Positions 19,552-32,523 of a stretch of DNA of 64,000 nt are shown piece after piece. How positions within the stretch are numbered: position 1 is the stretch's first letter; each line of letters starts with the position of its first letter. Made by a program: the position numbers and the translations under genes. The stretch lies in contig NW_024468589.1 in assembly GCF_001632365.1 (NCBI RefSeq), forward strand, positions 1 through 64,000, in the 5' to 3' direction. Under the pieces are notes generated by a model. It saw nothing but the letters and a program-made list of their open reading frames with translations, was not told where the DNA came from and did not search any database. This stretch comes from Laetiporus sulphureus 93-53. Taxonomy: Eukaryota > Basidiomycota > Agaricomycetes > Polyporales > Laetiporaceae.

Positions 19552-21140
19552 TATGCCATTGTAATATTACATGTGGCAGCTTTTGGTATTCACACAACTT
19601 ACTATTATCCTTAATTTATTCTCCATCTTTGGCAGGTGTTCAATGATTGTAGCAACAGTTAATCTTCTGATTAGTCAACTAAATGATTAACTGTTAATGG
19701 CTGGGAGAGGATGCGTACTCAGTTTCATAGCATCTTACATCATCATCTTTGATGTGTAGTGCCATTTTCCAAGCAGCTTCTTTAAGGAAGTGCATTTGGC
19801 CCCTTCATTTCTTTTCCAACTTTACTCATGTGGGCTATGAATCCATGTTAAATGGTAATATCAGATAAAATGGAAGAAAGGTTCACCTCTGAGGACATTG
19901 ATTTCTAGATCTCTTTCTAGCAATAAATGTGCAGCTTAAACTGCGAAAACGAAATGATGCATTCAATGAGAGAAAAATAGCCTTCCGTGAAATGCTAATT
20001 TCAAAGCATTCATTGTCTGTACTATGGGCAACAGGTATTCTCCATGAAGTTGAAGCAATCAAGCTAGCAATTTGAGGAAGCAGTAGTTTGAATGCACTGA
20101 AGGAAATGTTGCTTGGTTGCAGAAATTCCATTCCGACATGCTGCTCACATTTAATGAGATTTACAGTGCTGATCTAGCCTTCTTTTCGTCGGTAGGTTGC
20201 TTAGGAGTACCGGAGGGGAAGGTCGACACACCTGAAGAGCAGTCGACTGCAAGGGATGGACATGCTGCTGGAGGACACGAGGCTAGAAGGGGACGATCTG
20301 GAAGGGACAGTGTGACGTGTGCATCCAAAACAATGTATTTAATCATAAAAGAGCTCAGAGAGGAGACAGCAGCGATCTGCTTTATGAGAAGCTTTGATGC
20401 TACTATGGTCAGCTGAGCAGTGGGAGGCAGTGCGATTCAGGCCTTCAGCTGCAACAAAAACTGATGATCACTCATGGAAGAGTAAATTTCTGGGTCTGGG
20501 GTGATGTCATGTCGGAGCATGAAAAATGATGAACACTGGAATACACCAGTGAGTTGCACTGAGTCTTCAGGATTCATGAACAACAAGTGACATATGCGGC
20601 GAATGGTGGGCATCAGTGGTAGGCCTGCTAATGTCTAGATGGGATGCGCAGTGGACCTGACACAGAGGTTGCATCATTATGATATGGGGGGAGTGGGAGC
20701 TGGGAAGTTAGTATGTCCAATCAGTTCCTGTCAAGAGAAGATCAGGGCAAGAGCCTATCATACCATGCAGCTACTACATCCAGAGGCTACATGAATTCAT
20801 TCAATCCTTTGCAGCCAACAGGCCATATGATCATCAGTGGCCCCATAATGAATGTTCAGTAACAATTTTTCCACTGTAATGCACAGCGAGCCTCTGACGA
20901 GACTGAACATTTTGTCAGCAAATGCATGCTGTATGAGACTAAATGCAGGTGCATTCCATGCTGATGTCATTCAGAAGCCTGAATTCCAACTGAGGCAACC
21001 AGAAATTGCTATGAACCGGCATCTGCTGAACAGAAATGGACTATTCAGTATGGAAGCTTGGTCTTGCATGTACAGGCCCATGGCCCCCAGCCCAAACCAA
21101 TGCAGATCGTAATATGTTCAGTTGACTGTGACAGTAGAGT
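19552..21140. other. Gene-poor stretch left of the nest
   Basis: I see no gene that I can support. Short coding-like words occur on the minus strand at 20480-20610 (MPTIRRICHLLFMNPEDSVQ) and on the plus strand near 20230-20420, so degraded genes may be present. CACAC at 21141-21145 is the left copy of the target duplication of element 1. Confidence 0.45.
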
Positions 21141-21145
21141 CACAC

Positions 21146-21444
21146 TGTGACATTCACAGCTACTTTTGGTAGTTGGTGGCATCACACGAACAAGAGTGTC
21201 ACATGCAGAAAGAGACAGGTTATAGGACTCTAAATTTTCAGTAATACGAGCACTGCTCTTTACATGGGGTTTTGAGCCTGTAGGTCAAACTTAAGGAGTT
21301 TAAAAGAGCGTAAGGAGGTGAAACAAGTGAAACATTTGAGTAAAGAGTGGGGTGTGGTTCAAAAAGAAAATAGCTCAGCCACAGCTGAAATGGGGCTGTG
21401 GCTGAGGGAACAAATGTCGGCGCTCTATGGAGTGCACTGTTACA
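21146..21444 (-). repeat. 3' LTR of element 1
   Basis: Its plus-strand ends are TGTGACATTC and CACTGTTACA. It matches 61014-61326 over its whole length apart from scattered substitutions and a 14-base gap. The gap removes the TTTATTTATAC block, which is the TATA box in the partner copy. Confidence 0.8.
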
Positions 21445-21840
21445 TATGCCCTCCAGCCATTGTATATGATGGATCTTGGCTATATCAATTAGTGTTCATG
21501 CAGTTGGCATCAATGACCTCTTTATTCTTGGCTGTAGTCACGTGAGCTTGACGCGTGGTTTTGTTAATGGTGACCGAGTACCTCAAGGCTGTGCTGAGGT
21601 GTTCAGAGTTATCACAGATGGACCTGCAGTGATGAGCATAAAACTCGGGACAGCCACTGCAGAGGCAGATTTTGCTGGGTTTTTCATGGGAGCTGACCCA
21701 GCTGGCACAGCAGATGAACCAGCTCGAGCTGAGGGTTTGGCCTGGGGCTTACTGCCAGGTCAGGTTATGTCATTTCCAGAATGGAAAGTGTCTTGCCCAG
21801 AAGGAAAGGTCGCACCACCCGAGTGCCTCTCAACTTTTCT

Positions 21841-22251
21841 TCACTTCCTTTTCTCCTGCCTCTCCTCATACATCTCCTGTAAGCATTCCTTTTGATGATG
21901 ACTAGTGTTTGCCACATCCACAATTGCATTCAAGGCAATCGCACAGGTATAAGTGGTGAAAAAGTGCAAAAGACTGTTAGGGTCAGGAGGAGCTAAGGTC
22001 AGGGGTGTTTCTGAGGCTGTGCAATCTGGAACATAATCAAGCAGAAGGCAAGTGCCATGAATGTGAAGGGACTTGTCCACAGAGTCAAATTTCACAAACT
22101 GATAGTGGCAGGCCTCATCTATGGCCCAAAGCTGCTGAAAGTCCTTATACCCTCCAGGCATAGGTGCATTGCCATTATAGCCAGTGTCACATAGGGCTTG
22201 GTCATAGAGGATGTATTTTTGCACCTGGAAGGAGGTGTACTCATGTATCAC
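21841..22251 (-). CDS. Element 1 downstream reading frame of unknown function
   Basis: An open frame of about 136 codons lies after the integrase/chromo region and before the 3' LTR. It contains YILYDQALCDTGYNGNAPMP, FQQLWAIDEACHYQFVKFD and a Pro-rich middle, with an acidic/basic end. Comparable small frames follow the chromodomain in some Agaricomycete gypsy elements, to my knowledge without a known function. No catalytic or zinc motif is visible. It could be a separate gene or the C-terminal part of a polyprotein. Confidence 0.45.
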   Translation of the reverse strand: MIHEYTSFQVQKYILYDQALCDTGYNGNAPMPGGYKDFQQLWAIDEACHYQFVKFDSVDKSLHIHGTCLLLDYVPDCTASETPLTLAPPDPNSLLHFFTTYTCAIALNAIVDVANTSHHQKECLQEMYEERQEKRK

Positions 22252-22419
22252 ACCAGCAGCTGCATTATGGACTTAATAGTCCCCATTCTGAGTGATGGTG
22301 ACTAGGGAGTGGTGGAATGCCACGATAATGATGAGGACAAAGGCCGCAGTGATATAATACTATAGGCAGCTGGAGTGAACAAAGCCAAAAGGAGATAGCA
22401 CTGTATGGTTCAAGCTATG

Positions 22420-24049
22420 TTCAAGGGGCTTGGATGAAGGAGAGGCCCATGTTCTTCGTCCCTTTATATATCTTGTGGTCTTGCCTCTGAGTCCGATGTT
22501 TCGAGGGTTCTTGTGTGAGCCTGATATGATCAGGCCTTCTAAAAGAAATTTGAGGGTCATCTGGGATCTTTCCTAACCCATTGGTAAGCTGCTCCACATT
22601 TTCAATTCCCAATAATTCGAAATAAGTGCGAAGAGCATTCAAGGACTCAGCCATCAAGAATGGAATCCAGGTATGATTTCTGCTCTTCTATACAGCTTCA
22701 AAAACTGCATCTCGACCAGTACCAGTATGGGAGATTATTTTATCAATAGCCCATTCATTTTCTTAGTCTTCCAGCTCAGCAACTTGGCTGTCTAACTGGC
22801 CAGGAAATAACTGATCATCATTTGGTTCATGTGCCCAAAGTAAGGATGCATGAAAGACGTCATGGATCCCTCAGCATTTCAAATTGAGGGGCAACTCTAT
22901 CTTATAAGAATTATTGCCATAGTCCTCGATAATTAGGTATGGACCAATGAATTTCAGAATTAGCTTGCAGGCTAATCCCCTCAGCAAAGATAAATTCTTG
23001 GTAGATAAATATACCAGATCACCCTTCACAAATGGTGCAGGGCATTGCTTATGATTAGCATCATGAGTCTGCTTCATCCTAGCAGAAATGATGCTGTCAT
23101 GAGCGGACATGAGCGCATACTGAGCATAGGCATAAATGGCAGGATATTCATCCTTTCCTGGATTGTCCCAGATCATTGGTCTGGGCATTATCCCTGTATT
23201 CAGAAAGAAAGGAGAGTATCCAAAACTCTCAGACCATGCCGTATTGATAGCAAATTCAATAGAGGGTAGTTTAGACACCCAATCCTTCTGGTTAGCATTG
23301 ATGCACTGTCTAAGCATCTGGGTAACAGTGCGATTAGCATGTTCTGTGGAGCCATCGAACTGAGGGTGATATGCACTTGACATCCTCAGTTCCATGCCTA
23401 CAAGCTTGTGCAAGTGGCTCCAGAATAGACTAGTGAATAAAACATCTCGGTCACTCACAATATATTTGGGCATATCATGATGTTTATACACCTCAGAGAA
23501 TATCAATTCCACAATGTTCTTCACATTGTAATTGATTCAGCTAGGCACTAGGTGTACCATGGCCATCAGAAGATCGATTATTACTGTAATAGAATCATAT
23601 GCGGCATCACAATCTTTTGATTCAGGCAGAGGACCAATGAAATCAATTCCTATGGCTTCCGAAGGAGTGCTTGGCACAGATAGAGGATTCAACAGGCCAT
23701 AAGGCTTCTGATTAGGTGGCTTGCTACATCAGCAAGTCATGCAAGTATCACAATACTTACGCACATTGGCAGCCATGGTCTTCCACCAAATGTGGTCTCT
23801 GAGCAACCCGAGGGTCTTGTGTGTGCCAAGATGTGCCAAAAGTGAGTGCGCATGTGAGGTAACCATCCCTCTTGTGCTGCACACATTTACAAGAATGTTA
23901 GGCACACATAATTGTTGCTTTTTGTTGTCACACAGGACAACCAGGCCATCATGAACATGAAAGTTCTTGAAGTGGCTCAGAGAAGCCAAGATGCATGCAT
24001 AGAATGCATCATCTGAGTATTTCCCATGCAGTGCATCACCGAGTACCAC
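22420..24049 (-). pseudogene. Element 1 integrase with chromo-type tail
   Basis: In the minus direction an HHCC zinc-binding region comes first (HSLLAHLGTHKTLGLLRDHI...YCDTCMTC, 23729-23830). The core follows with IVSDRDVLFTSLFWSHL and SSAYHPQFDGSTEHANRTVT (second Asp and Glu of DDE), then ETYxI-like SYKIELPLN. The tail at 22420-22660 (ALRTYFELLGIENVEQL, GKIPDDPQISF) looks like the end of a chromodomain linker. The stretch between 23530 and 23720 carries stops, so the first Asp region is broken. Element orientation and domain order (RT-RH-IN) identify Ty3/gypsy. Confidence 0.75.
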
Positions 24050-25107
24050 TCCATTGATACTCTCAGAGAGATGATGTCAAGGACATGATCTGTGCAAACT
24101 TTGTCTGATCCAGGGCACCCACGAGGCAACTCTGGCAAAGGTGTAATGTCATTGTCAGCCATAGCCACATCAGTCGCATTGAGTGGCTCCACCACAGGCA
24201 CATTGCATAGTGTTTTTAGCTTACCCTCTGGGGCAGGCTGTAGCTGGCCATCTAGGACATCCATAGGAGCTTCTGCTGAAGTCAATTGAGTGTCACTAGT
24301 GGATGTTTCCTGCAGGGATGCACCCTTTTGGCCTTCAGCACGAAATCCGTGAAGAATGACACACCGGATGCATTTGGAGAACTCACATGACATCTCCGCA
24401 TGACCAGTTTCAGCTGAAGCAGGTGCAGCATGATGGTGCCATTGTACTGAGGAAGGTGCCTTGCCATTAGAAGGCAGGGCATCCACCTTGGCCACAGTCC
24501 CATTGTGGGTAAGTGCTGAATGCATGCAAGCCACCATCACCTCCATCTCCATGTACACAGGCATGGAGACAATGCAGCTCACCAAAAGACAAGGCAGATC
24601 CTCACTGTCATCATACTGCATATACTCAGATGCTGCCCAAACTGTGCCCAGGCTGTCATTCGAACAAATGCGAGACAAGGCATCTGCTAGAACGTTCTCA
24701 ACCCCAGGAACATATTCAATCTTGAAGTCAAACTCCGAAATCTTCTCGAGCCAATGAGCCTGGTGCCCTGACACTGACAAGTCTTTCTGCTTCATAAGAT
24801 GAATAAGACCCTTGTGGTCTGTCATCCAATGAAAGTGACAACCTATAAAGATGTCGCAGTGGCACTGCATCGCTTTGACACCTGCAAGCATTTCGATCTC
24901 ATGCATAGGACAATTCATTTGTGCAGAGGATAACTTTGCAGAGAAGAATGCAGCAACCTTGGCACTGCAATAATCAGGTCCCTGGGACACAACCCCAGCA
25001 ATACCTTTATGCGAGCCATCAGTTACTAACCAGATGGGTGATGCAATAGGCCAGAGGCACATGCTCATGTTCTTGGTGAGCATGTACCAATTGCTTGATT
25101 TCCTCAA
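24050..25107 (-). pseudogene. Element 1 RNase H and connection region
   Basis: IWLVTDGSHKGIAGVVSQG is the first Asp block of a gypsy RNase H. It is followed by an SAKLSSAQMNCPMHEIEMLA block (Glu) and HWMTDHKGLIHLM (Asp), then EYVPGVENVLADALSRI with the final Asp. All four acidic residues are visible. The frame stays open afterwards through a long low-similarity spacer into the integrase zone. Confidence 0.75.
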
Positions 25108-26050
25108 AGGCCCACTGCTGAGTGAAATCCCATTTAAAACTGGAGTCAGATCTGGTTAAAGAGGACAAAATACCCATGGGTATGCGAATATTTGCAATAT
25201 CATCAGAAAGAAACCCCACAGAACTCAGGAAACCATGAAGCAATTCCTTGTTAGTGGGGACCTTCCAGCTAAGTACTGAATCCACCTTGTCCAGATCCAT
25301 GTGAATGCCACCAGGGCCAACAATTCGCCCAAGAATTTTGATGACTTTCACCAGAAAGTGTAGCTTGTCAGAAGCCAAATACAAAGACTCGTGCCTCAGG
25401 ACATCAATTATAATTTTACAATGCTCAACATGCTCCTCAAGTGTGTTAAAATAGATGATGATATCATCCAGGTAAGCATCCATAAACTTCCCCATGTAGG
25501 GACCAAAGATATGATTCATGAGGGCCTGATAAGTGGCCACCTCATTGCAATCTCCTTGCTGCATTACTAGGCTAACCATATTGCCATCAGGTATAGCCAT
25601 AGTGGTATGATTCACATGCTCTGGGGCAACTCAGATTTGATTGTACACATCCTTTTTATCTAGAGCAGATATAAATTTCTTGCTTGCTACTCAGCATAAA
25701 ATTCCCTCCATAGGAGGCAAAGGTGATGTAAGCTTCTCGGTATTAGAATTGTGCTCCCGCAAATCACATACAATTCGAAGTTTGATAGGTTTGCCACCTA
25801 CCCCAGACCCAGGCTTTTTAAGAAAAAGCATAGGGCTAGTGTTTCGAGTGGTAGTCATTTTCCATCATCCGAACTTCAAGTATGCATTGTGCTTCTCTGT
25901 TCATGCGGAGCATATAGCCTCCGGGCAATGAGCGGGTCACCAAGTATAGACCTTATTAGGGTATTTCAAAGGTATGACATGATCAATCGCATGCAGAGGC
26001 AGCAGGGGTGAATCCTGAGCTAATTTACAAATGGGCTTGACATACTCACG
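25108..26050 (-). pseudogene. Element 1 reverse transcriptase
   Basis: The catalytic box AYLDDIIIYF is at about 25478-25450 (minus). It is preceded by NEVATYQALMNHIFGPYMGK (the FQ..M...F pattern) and followed by KLHFLVKVIKILGRIVGPGG and a WKVPTNKELLHGFLSSVGF block at the thumb. The fingers region beyond 25615 has stop codons, so the protein is incomplete. Confidence 0.75.
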
Positions 26051-26260
26051 AAGATATTCGCACACAGTCTCCAGGCAGTCTTCTTATACCTCTGTAGCCT
26101 GAGATTCCAGAACCTTCGATTGCTTTCCTTCAACGGGAAGCAATTTGGTACTGCCTATCTCTACCGTTGTAGGATTGAATCCAAGTGCCACTTGATGTTG
26201 AAAGAAGAATGGTGTATCCAAGACAACATCATAAGTAGACAAGTTAGTGACGTCAAAGCA

Positions 26261-26629
26261 TCAGACCTCATTTATAGCTTGATAAGCTATCTTAGCATGA
26301 CATCTGGAGTGGATCTTAGACCTTGATCCCTGCACAGCAAGGTGCACAGGCAACGGTTTGGCCAATTCAAAGGACTTCAGTCCCAGCTGATGAACCAGCC
26401 ATGCGAAGATGAAATCAGCCATAGACCCAGTGTCTAACAAGGCATGAGCTGGGTGACCATTCACATCTATCACTATAGTGGGCAGTTCAGGGATCACACA
26501 CTGAAAATTGCACGGGATGGCCACGTTGCATTGCACAGCGGGCAGCGGGTCATTCCTCAAAGAAATTCCCATAGTTCTGAGCTTAATCATTTTAAAATGA
26601 GCTTCTCTGATTGTCTGATCAAAGAGCAC
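26261..26629 (-). pseudogene. Element 1 aspartic protease
   Basis: HPAHALLDTGSMADFIFAWL carries the retropepsin DTG(S/A) active site in the expected position between the gag zinc knuckle and RT. The flap and ILG-type C-terminal pattern are not clear before the frame ends. Confidence 0.65.
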
Positions 26630-29320
26630 CCTGAGAGCTTCCCTGAGATCATCCTGATCTGGTCATGGATCATGAACCGCCTTTGGACTGCCCATGCATA
26701 AGCATTACAGACGTCATGATAGGCATTCTGCAGTGCCGCGTTGGGCACCACAGCAAGAATGTTGAGGTAATGGTCTTCTATGACCACCTCGTCACTAGCT
26801 TGAATACAATGAAACCACAGTATAGTGGTATTCTCTGGTTCAGTGCCATCCAGATAAGGAAACTTGTCACTCAGAGTGGCTTCCACACCAAGCGCCAAAG
26901 CATAACTCATTTCCTCACCACCCTTATAGCCATGGAAATGGCCCAGCTTGAATGTGATGTGCCTCTGAAACCACACAGGTAAGTTGAATTCTGGATCATG
27001 CAGCCAGGCACCAGAAATGTACTGTTTTTTCTTAAGGTAACTATTATAGACTTCATAGTTTCCACCAGGTGCAGGTATAACATTGAAGCCACAAGACTCC
27101 CAAGAAGGCATACCTCGAGCGGACTGAGCGCAGCAATAAGGTGCATTACTCTCCAGTGTATGCTGAGCCCTCCAGGCATATAGATCATTAATTTGGCAAC
27201 AGGGTCTACCTTCATGCACTGTAGAGGGCAGCTCAACAAAGCTGTCAGCGACCTGAACTTTCTGAATGAAAGCGGAAGCCTTAGTGAGTTCCTCTACCTC
27301 AGGAAGAGGCACAGGATCCTTTTGGGGCAATGCTGACATCCCAGGGTCCTCATCTGTCTGAACAGGACTGGCATCCTCACTGGAAGATGCATAACTGTCT
27401 GGTGAATTAACTTTACTGGCTGGTGCAAGTGATTCATCCTCCTTCTCAGAATCCTCATATTCAGAGCCAGATACTGATTGAAGGCTAGGCATTGAATCAG
27501 CATCGCTGTTATAGTTAACAATATGAGGCACAAAGTGAGGAAGGGTGAAAGCCCATTCCCCTTCAGGGGAAGTAATTGAATCTTCTTCAATATTGATCAT
27601 GCCCACATGCACAGCATCATACCAAGCAGTGGACTTCGAGATGCCATGCATCTTCTCTATACTGCCAAGGTCCAGCTCAATATTATGAGCTGCGATTCCG
27701 GGAGCTGTGCTGGGTTTATTTGAGCACACCACGCTCCTCCTCGGACAGTTCCACATGAAGTGTCCAGCCTCACCACAAGTAAAGCAAAGAGAAGTGTCCT
27801 TGCAACAATCTTTCTCTTGAGGTGAAAGGTGTGAAGCTGAGGTAGTCCCCAAAGAGTGTGGGGACTTATAATTCTGGGAATTCTGTCCCCCAAAAGGTCC
27901 AGAGGAAGGGGAGAAATTATTGAATCTTCCCTTAGTATTTCGCTTATTGAAAGGTTTGACCTTTCCCTTAGCATCTGGCTTAGGTCCTCCAGGTGGGCCT
28001 TATGGCAAAGAGACTCCATCCCCCTTCGAACCCTGAGGTTTCTGAGGAGAGCCTACATGTTCAGTGATTTTGAGTATTTCTGCATTTTTGTGAACATTCT
28101 CCCAATTAGAGTGCATTGGCGTTAGCTTTTATAGCCAGAGGCCCTTCTGAATATAAGCATTTAGCCCAGTCCAGAGCTTGTCTATGCACTCTTGATTAGA
28201 CGAGACACCAGCCATAAGAAAAAGCATTTCTAATTCATGAATATATTTGTGGACAGTTCAGCTGCACTGATAGCACTTGCGTAGCTTCTCTCTCTGATGC
28301 ATATAAAAGTTGACAGGGAAGCAATAATTAAAGAGCTCAATTAAGATATCGCGGAGCTTTCAAGAATGAGAATTCTTGGAAACAGAGGTTACATAGAACT
28401 CATAAGCAGTTCCAGTCAAGAAATGCAATACCATAGAGGCAACTCACGATTTCTTGAGTTTATAACCATCAATATTCAGTCATCTCTCTCATGAACTTAT
28501 GGAATTCCTGAACATCGGACTTTCCATCATAAGATGAAGGTTCTCTGGGTTTCAGCACAGGAACCCTAGATTTCCTTTTCTTAGCATGATAATGCTTTCT
28601 AACACCCTGTCTAGCATTCCCAAAGGGTGTATTATCACTAGATTCATCATCTGAACTTGAAGAGTCTGAAGATGAATCACTAGAGGGAGAGGAGTCACCA
28701 GGTGGCCCATCTCCCCCACCAGTTAGTTGCTTAAAAACAGCTTCTAGATAGCTGCCAGGCTCTATCTGTGAAGCTGGGTGAAGCATAGATGCCCATCATT
28801 ACTGGCAGACACCACACAGCCATGGAACGTGCCGGGAGCATGAGGCTCAGTGGAAAATATGGGGTGTGGCCCCATAGCCACAGAAGTCGATCAAGGTTTG
28901 GTAGCCTCATGGCCCACTACTGTGGCTTCAGCTTTTGCCAGTTTCTGCTTAAGGGTTGCAATCTCAGCCTGAATGTCCACAGCCATCTGGGCCCTGCCAA
29001 GCCTTTGAGCAGAACCCCAGATTTCAAGCAAGGGTGGCACAGCCACAGGCTTCGAGAAGCCCCTCAGATTGGAATGCGGGCACTCTGCTGGCTCTGGAAC
29101 AACAGAACCCAGGTGAACTTTGGCTTTTTGAGCAAAGAGTGGCCGAGTGGCCATCTCAGGACCCTGCATTCTGTAAAGGTTCCTGCCCATGTAGCCTTCA
29201 GCTAATGCCAGTTTCCTGGCTTTTTGAGTGTCTGATATCACAGTAAGTGCTCGCTGTTGCACTTGAATATCTAATTCCTCATCAGGAATAACAAAGTTGC
29301 CCCAGTTCCTGGGGTCAACT
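26630..29320 (-). pseudogene. Element 1 gag, main part
   Basis: In the minus direction it begins at the junction with element 2 as DPRNWGNFVIPDEELDIQVQ. Then come a helical Glu/Lys/Ala segment (29000-28890), a Ser/Asp-rich stretch (28720-28620), VLKPREPSSYDGKSDVQEFH (capsid start) and a capsid region to about 28100. A CCHC zinc knuckle (LCFTCGEAGHFMWNCP) lies at 27786-27745, followed by an acidic tail. Stops and frame changes lie at 28100-28470 and 28790-28890. The N-terminus continues at 60181 and upward beyond element 2. Confidence 0.75.
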
Positions 29321-29996
29321 TGTTACAGATTTTCACCACAAAGTCCACACGTGACTTTACCCACACCACAGATCACGTGCTTCACCAATATCTCATGCCA
29401 CCCAGCCACAGACGCGATGCGTAGAGATCAGGTAATAGTCTACATCACATATTATGGTCCAGACCCACAGATGATATGGTCGGACCTGTTTATTCCAGGA
29501 TACAATAGAGGCACCCATTTGGAAACAAAGGGAACAAGGACTATTGTTAGGGATTGTCTAGGCAATCGGCTCAAGGAATAGCCATTACCATGATAGGATG
29601 GATTGTCTCATCATTGTTACGGATGAAGACAGATCTTCTCACCTATTGTTCTACTTACGGATGGATCTTCCCACTCATTGTTCTGTGTATAGCTTAGTTG
29701 CATAGGTACGTGGATAGCCAATAGCATGTCTCATAGTAGTCAGCACCTGTACACATATATAAAGACCAGCATGTAGAGGATGAAACTTCAAATTGTTTTT
29801 CCTTGTCTACCACTGTAGCAACCACTGAGCTTACCAGCTCCATCATATATTTATCACCTTTCCATACACTTGCTACACAGCTAGTAAGTGTTAGGCTCTT
29901 TAGCCACTTTAGGGATCAGGAGGATCAGGATGGCACATTCCATGTAACCGCTCCTTTTTTAGTCTTTTTGATCTCTTGTCCAGCGTCGCTGTGACA
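29321..29996 (+). repeat. 5' LTR of element 2
   Basis: It begins TGTTACAGATTTTC and ends GTCGCTGTGACA. A TATA box (CATATATAAAG) at about 29754-29764 lies some 30 bases before CTTCAAATTGTTTTTCC, the predicted RNA start. The leader starts TTAGAAACAATCTAAC, complementary to that region as found in the 3' LTR. Confidence 0.85.
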
Positions 29997-29998
29997 TT

Positions 29999-30011
29999 AG
30001 AAACAATCTAA
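29999..30011 (+). other. Self-complementary primer-binding site of element 2
   Basis: AGAAACAATCTAA begins two bases after the 5' LTR. The 3' LTR has TCAGATTGTTTCT at the predicted RNA start (59975-59987), complementary at 12 of 13 positions with a G-T pair at the other. No tRNA-type TGG primer site follows the LTR. Confidence 0.6.
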
Positions 30012-30129
30012 CAATTTTTTGCACCCCCACTTAGTGTTTAACACAAGCGACCACATATTTTCAGTGCAAGCAGTTTCAGCTGTAGCGTGCGGCTTTTTTG
30101 ACACACATTCCAATCTGACTTCTACCAGG

Positions 30130-30888
30130 CGTGAGCCTCAGTAAGACACTGAGCAGCCCAAGGCAGCAAAGCGCAAGGCCACCAAGGCAGAAAATCCCTA
30201 CGCCAGCTACAAATACCATGAAACCAACCAGGAGTGAGGAAGGCTCCTCACTTTAGCATCCTTAGGTGCTTCGTCCACAGATCGACAGAGATCAGTGGCC
30301 AGGATAGTAGACACCACGCACATCAGGGTCCAAGGCATCATTCGCTGACCTCGCAGTCACACCCCCCTGCTTGAACAATACAAGCCCAGAACTGGACATT
30401 TCACTACAGGTGGTCGCAAGCCAAAACCACCCCCAGAGATTATCACATCCAATGCAGTTCCTTCACCCCTCATCGCTCCCATTCCAGTTCAGCCACTTCC
30501 AAACTTTGTAAAGCACCACACAGTTGCTTGTCCCATCTGTCTACTTCTATCGAGAATCAGACTAATGATCTACCCAGAAATCTTACTCAAACAGGTGGAC
30601 GCCACTCAGTTCAGACTCCAACCAATCCTAGTGAACTTCAAGGAGCATCTCGACAACTACCAATTCGACTGGATCCACCATCTGGCAGGCAAGCTAGCCA
30701 GACTTAGTGCACATATCCATAGCAGAACGTGTACTTTAAACTTCATGGAGAAACAGGTCATTAATATGGTGTGCTTGGACATAGGAAGCGTCAGCTTCAA
30801 GCAGATAGGAAAAGAGGAGAGGTTCCAGGAGATAGTAAAAGTGTTGATCATGATTCGGAAAAAGTGCTACCTTGAGTTTTTGTATTAG
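30130..30888 (+). pseudogene. Element 2 upstream reading frame before gag
   Basis: It matches the corresponding frame of element 3 (44423-45110): ENPYASYKYHETNQE, RLLTLASLGASSTDRQRSVA, DTTHIRVQGII, then a Pro-rich segment and EKQVINMVCLDIGSVSFKQI. Stops interrupt it. It precedes the gag ATG at 30904. Function unknown. Confidence 0.5.
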
Positions 30889-30903
30889 TTACATTATCGT
30901 GCA

Positions 30904-32510
30904 ATGTCAGAAGATTGGGCACACATGTCCACGTTCAGACAAAGAATGGAGGATGTGCTCTGACCAAATATTGAGGCACATGAAGGAAGCACACCTCATG
31001 CTTCCAGACAAGCATCACTGGAGCTCCTACCTCAGGACTCTGCATCACAAGTTGGAGGACCATCATCCCCTACCGCATCACTCTTTCCCGCATACATACC
31101 TCCTGCATGATCATATGATGGACATCAATATGAGCATCTTGAAGATGCTATCAGACAGTCTGCACCCAGCAAAGTACCTGACAATATTCGTGAATGGGTG
31201 ATCATCATCATAAAGTCAATGGTCGACAATGAGCTCAAAAAAATGTACAATGTACTCGGCGACAAGATGTACGAACATAAAAGAATTCTTGAAGCCTCAA
31301 TCACATCAGCTCAGACAGAACGACAACTGAAAGAGGTGGTACTCATGTCCAAGAATGAGAAACTCTTGGAAAGGATCAAGGCCCAGGATGCACACATGGT
31401 CATCCTCAATGATGAGATTATGGGAACCCAGGGAGCCATGTTGGACATGGGAAAAAAATGATGGAACTAGGCAGCAAGAATACAAAGCTGCATCATGAGT
31501 TAGCTTCACTCAAAGCAAGCGGCGTCACAACGATGCAAGGTCACACCCTTGGCATGGTCCTATCATACAAACTGCATGTCAAGATAGCTGAGCCTCCACA
31601 CTACTCAGGCAAAGGAATTCTGGAGAATTGGCTCCAACAACTCAGCATCTGGATGCGATGGAATGAGATTAATGACGAAGAATGAAAGATTACCATGGCC
31701 TTGCTGCACCTAGAAGGAGGCACATTCACTTACATGTCAGAATATGTGACCAAAGCAGTGGCACGGCAAGCACTCAGTACATGGGAAGACTTCATCGATG
31801 TTAACTACAGGACCCTCAACCCAGACAAGGACATGCAACAACATCTGAAGGAGATCTGCGCAAAGACCTACCCCACAATGGTCTCCTTTACCAAAAAGTT
31901 CTGCCAATGGGCCACCAAGACCAACTTGGGGCACACCGCACTCATCAGTTACATCGCTGAACACAGGGACAAGGACATGCACCAGGCAATGGTAACATGA
32001 GACAGTCTAGGCATTGCAGACCCGACCACTTGGCTGAAATACCTCAACTTATGCCTACAACTTGAGTTTAAGTTCAGAGCTGACAAAGCAGGACAATGTG
32101 GAACAATGGCAACATCATCATTGCAAGCACCCCGGCCCAAGAAAGACCCTAATGCAATGGACGTGGACCATGTGTCCCAACTCACTAAGGAACAGGAAGG
32201 ATGGCTGGAAAGGGAGCTCTGTGTATGCTGTGGAAAACATCCCTTCATATTTAAACAGCAATGCCCTGACCCTAAATATAAAGGCAAATTGGAAATGCCA
32301 AGGCAGGGACAAGTGACAAGAGCGGTCACCACACCAGCAGAATCAAGCAGTTCTGACAGCGGCAAAGTGAGAGAAGAAGCAGTTCGTGCCTTCCTCACCA
32401 GCTATGACATAAAAGGGAAAGAGAAGGAGGCAAAACCGGAACCAGCTATCGAAGCAGCTAGGATTACAGAGGTAGAGGATGATGAGGATTTTCTTCAGAG
32501 GATTCTTTGA
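30904..32510 (+). pseudogene. Element 2 gag
   Basis: It starts MSEDWAHMSTFRQRMEDVL and reaches a TGA at 30961 where element 3 has Arg. A long coiled-coil segment (31230-31500) is followed by the capsid region starting AEPPHYSGKGILENWLQQLS and continuing LNPDKDMQQHLKEICAKTYP. A zinc-knuckle-like LCVCCGKHPFIFKQQCPDPK (CxxCxxxH, then C) leads into a Ser/Glu-rich tail ending DEDFLQRIL. Several frame changes are present (31461, 31683, 32000). Confidence 0.7.
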
Positions 32511-32523
32511 GGTCTGGCCAGAG

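Noticed and set aside
21476..21895. A 139-codon plus-strand gene
   Set aside because: It runs antisense to the 3' end of element 1, starts without a promoter, and its hydrophobic end is an artefact of translating a Lys/Glu-rich coding strand backwards.
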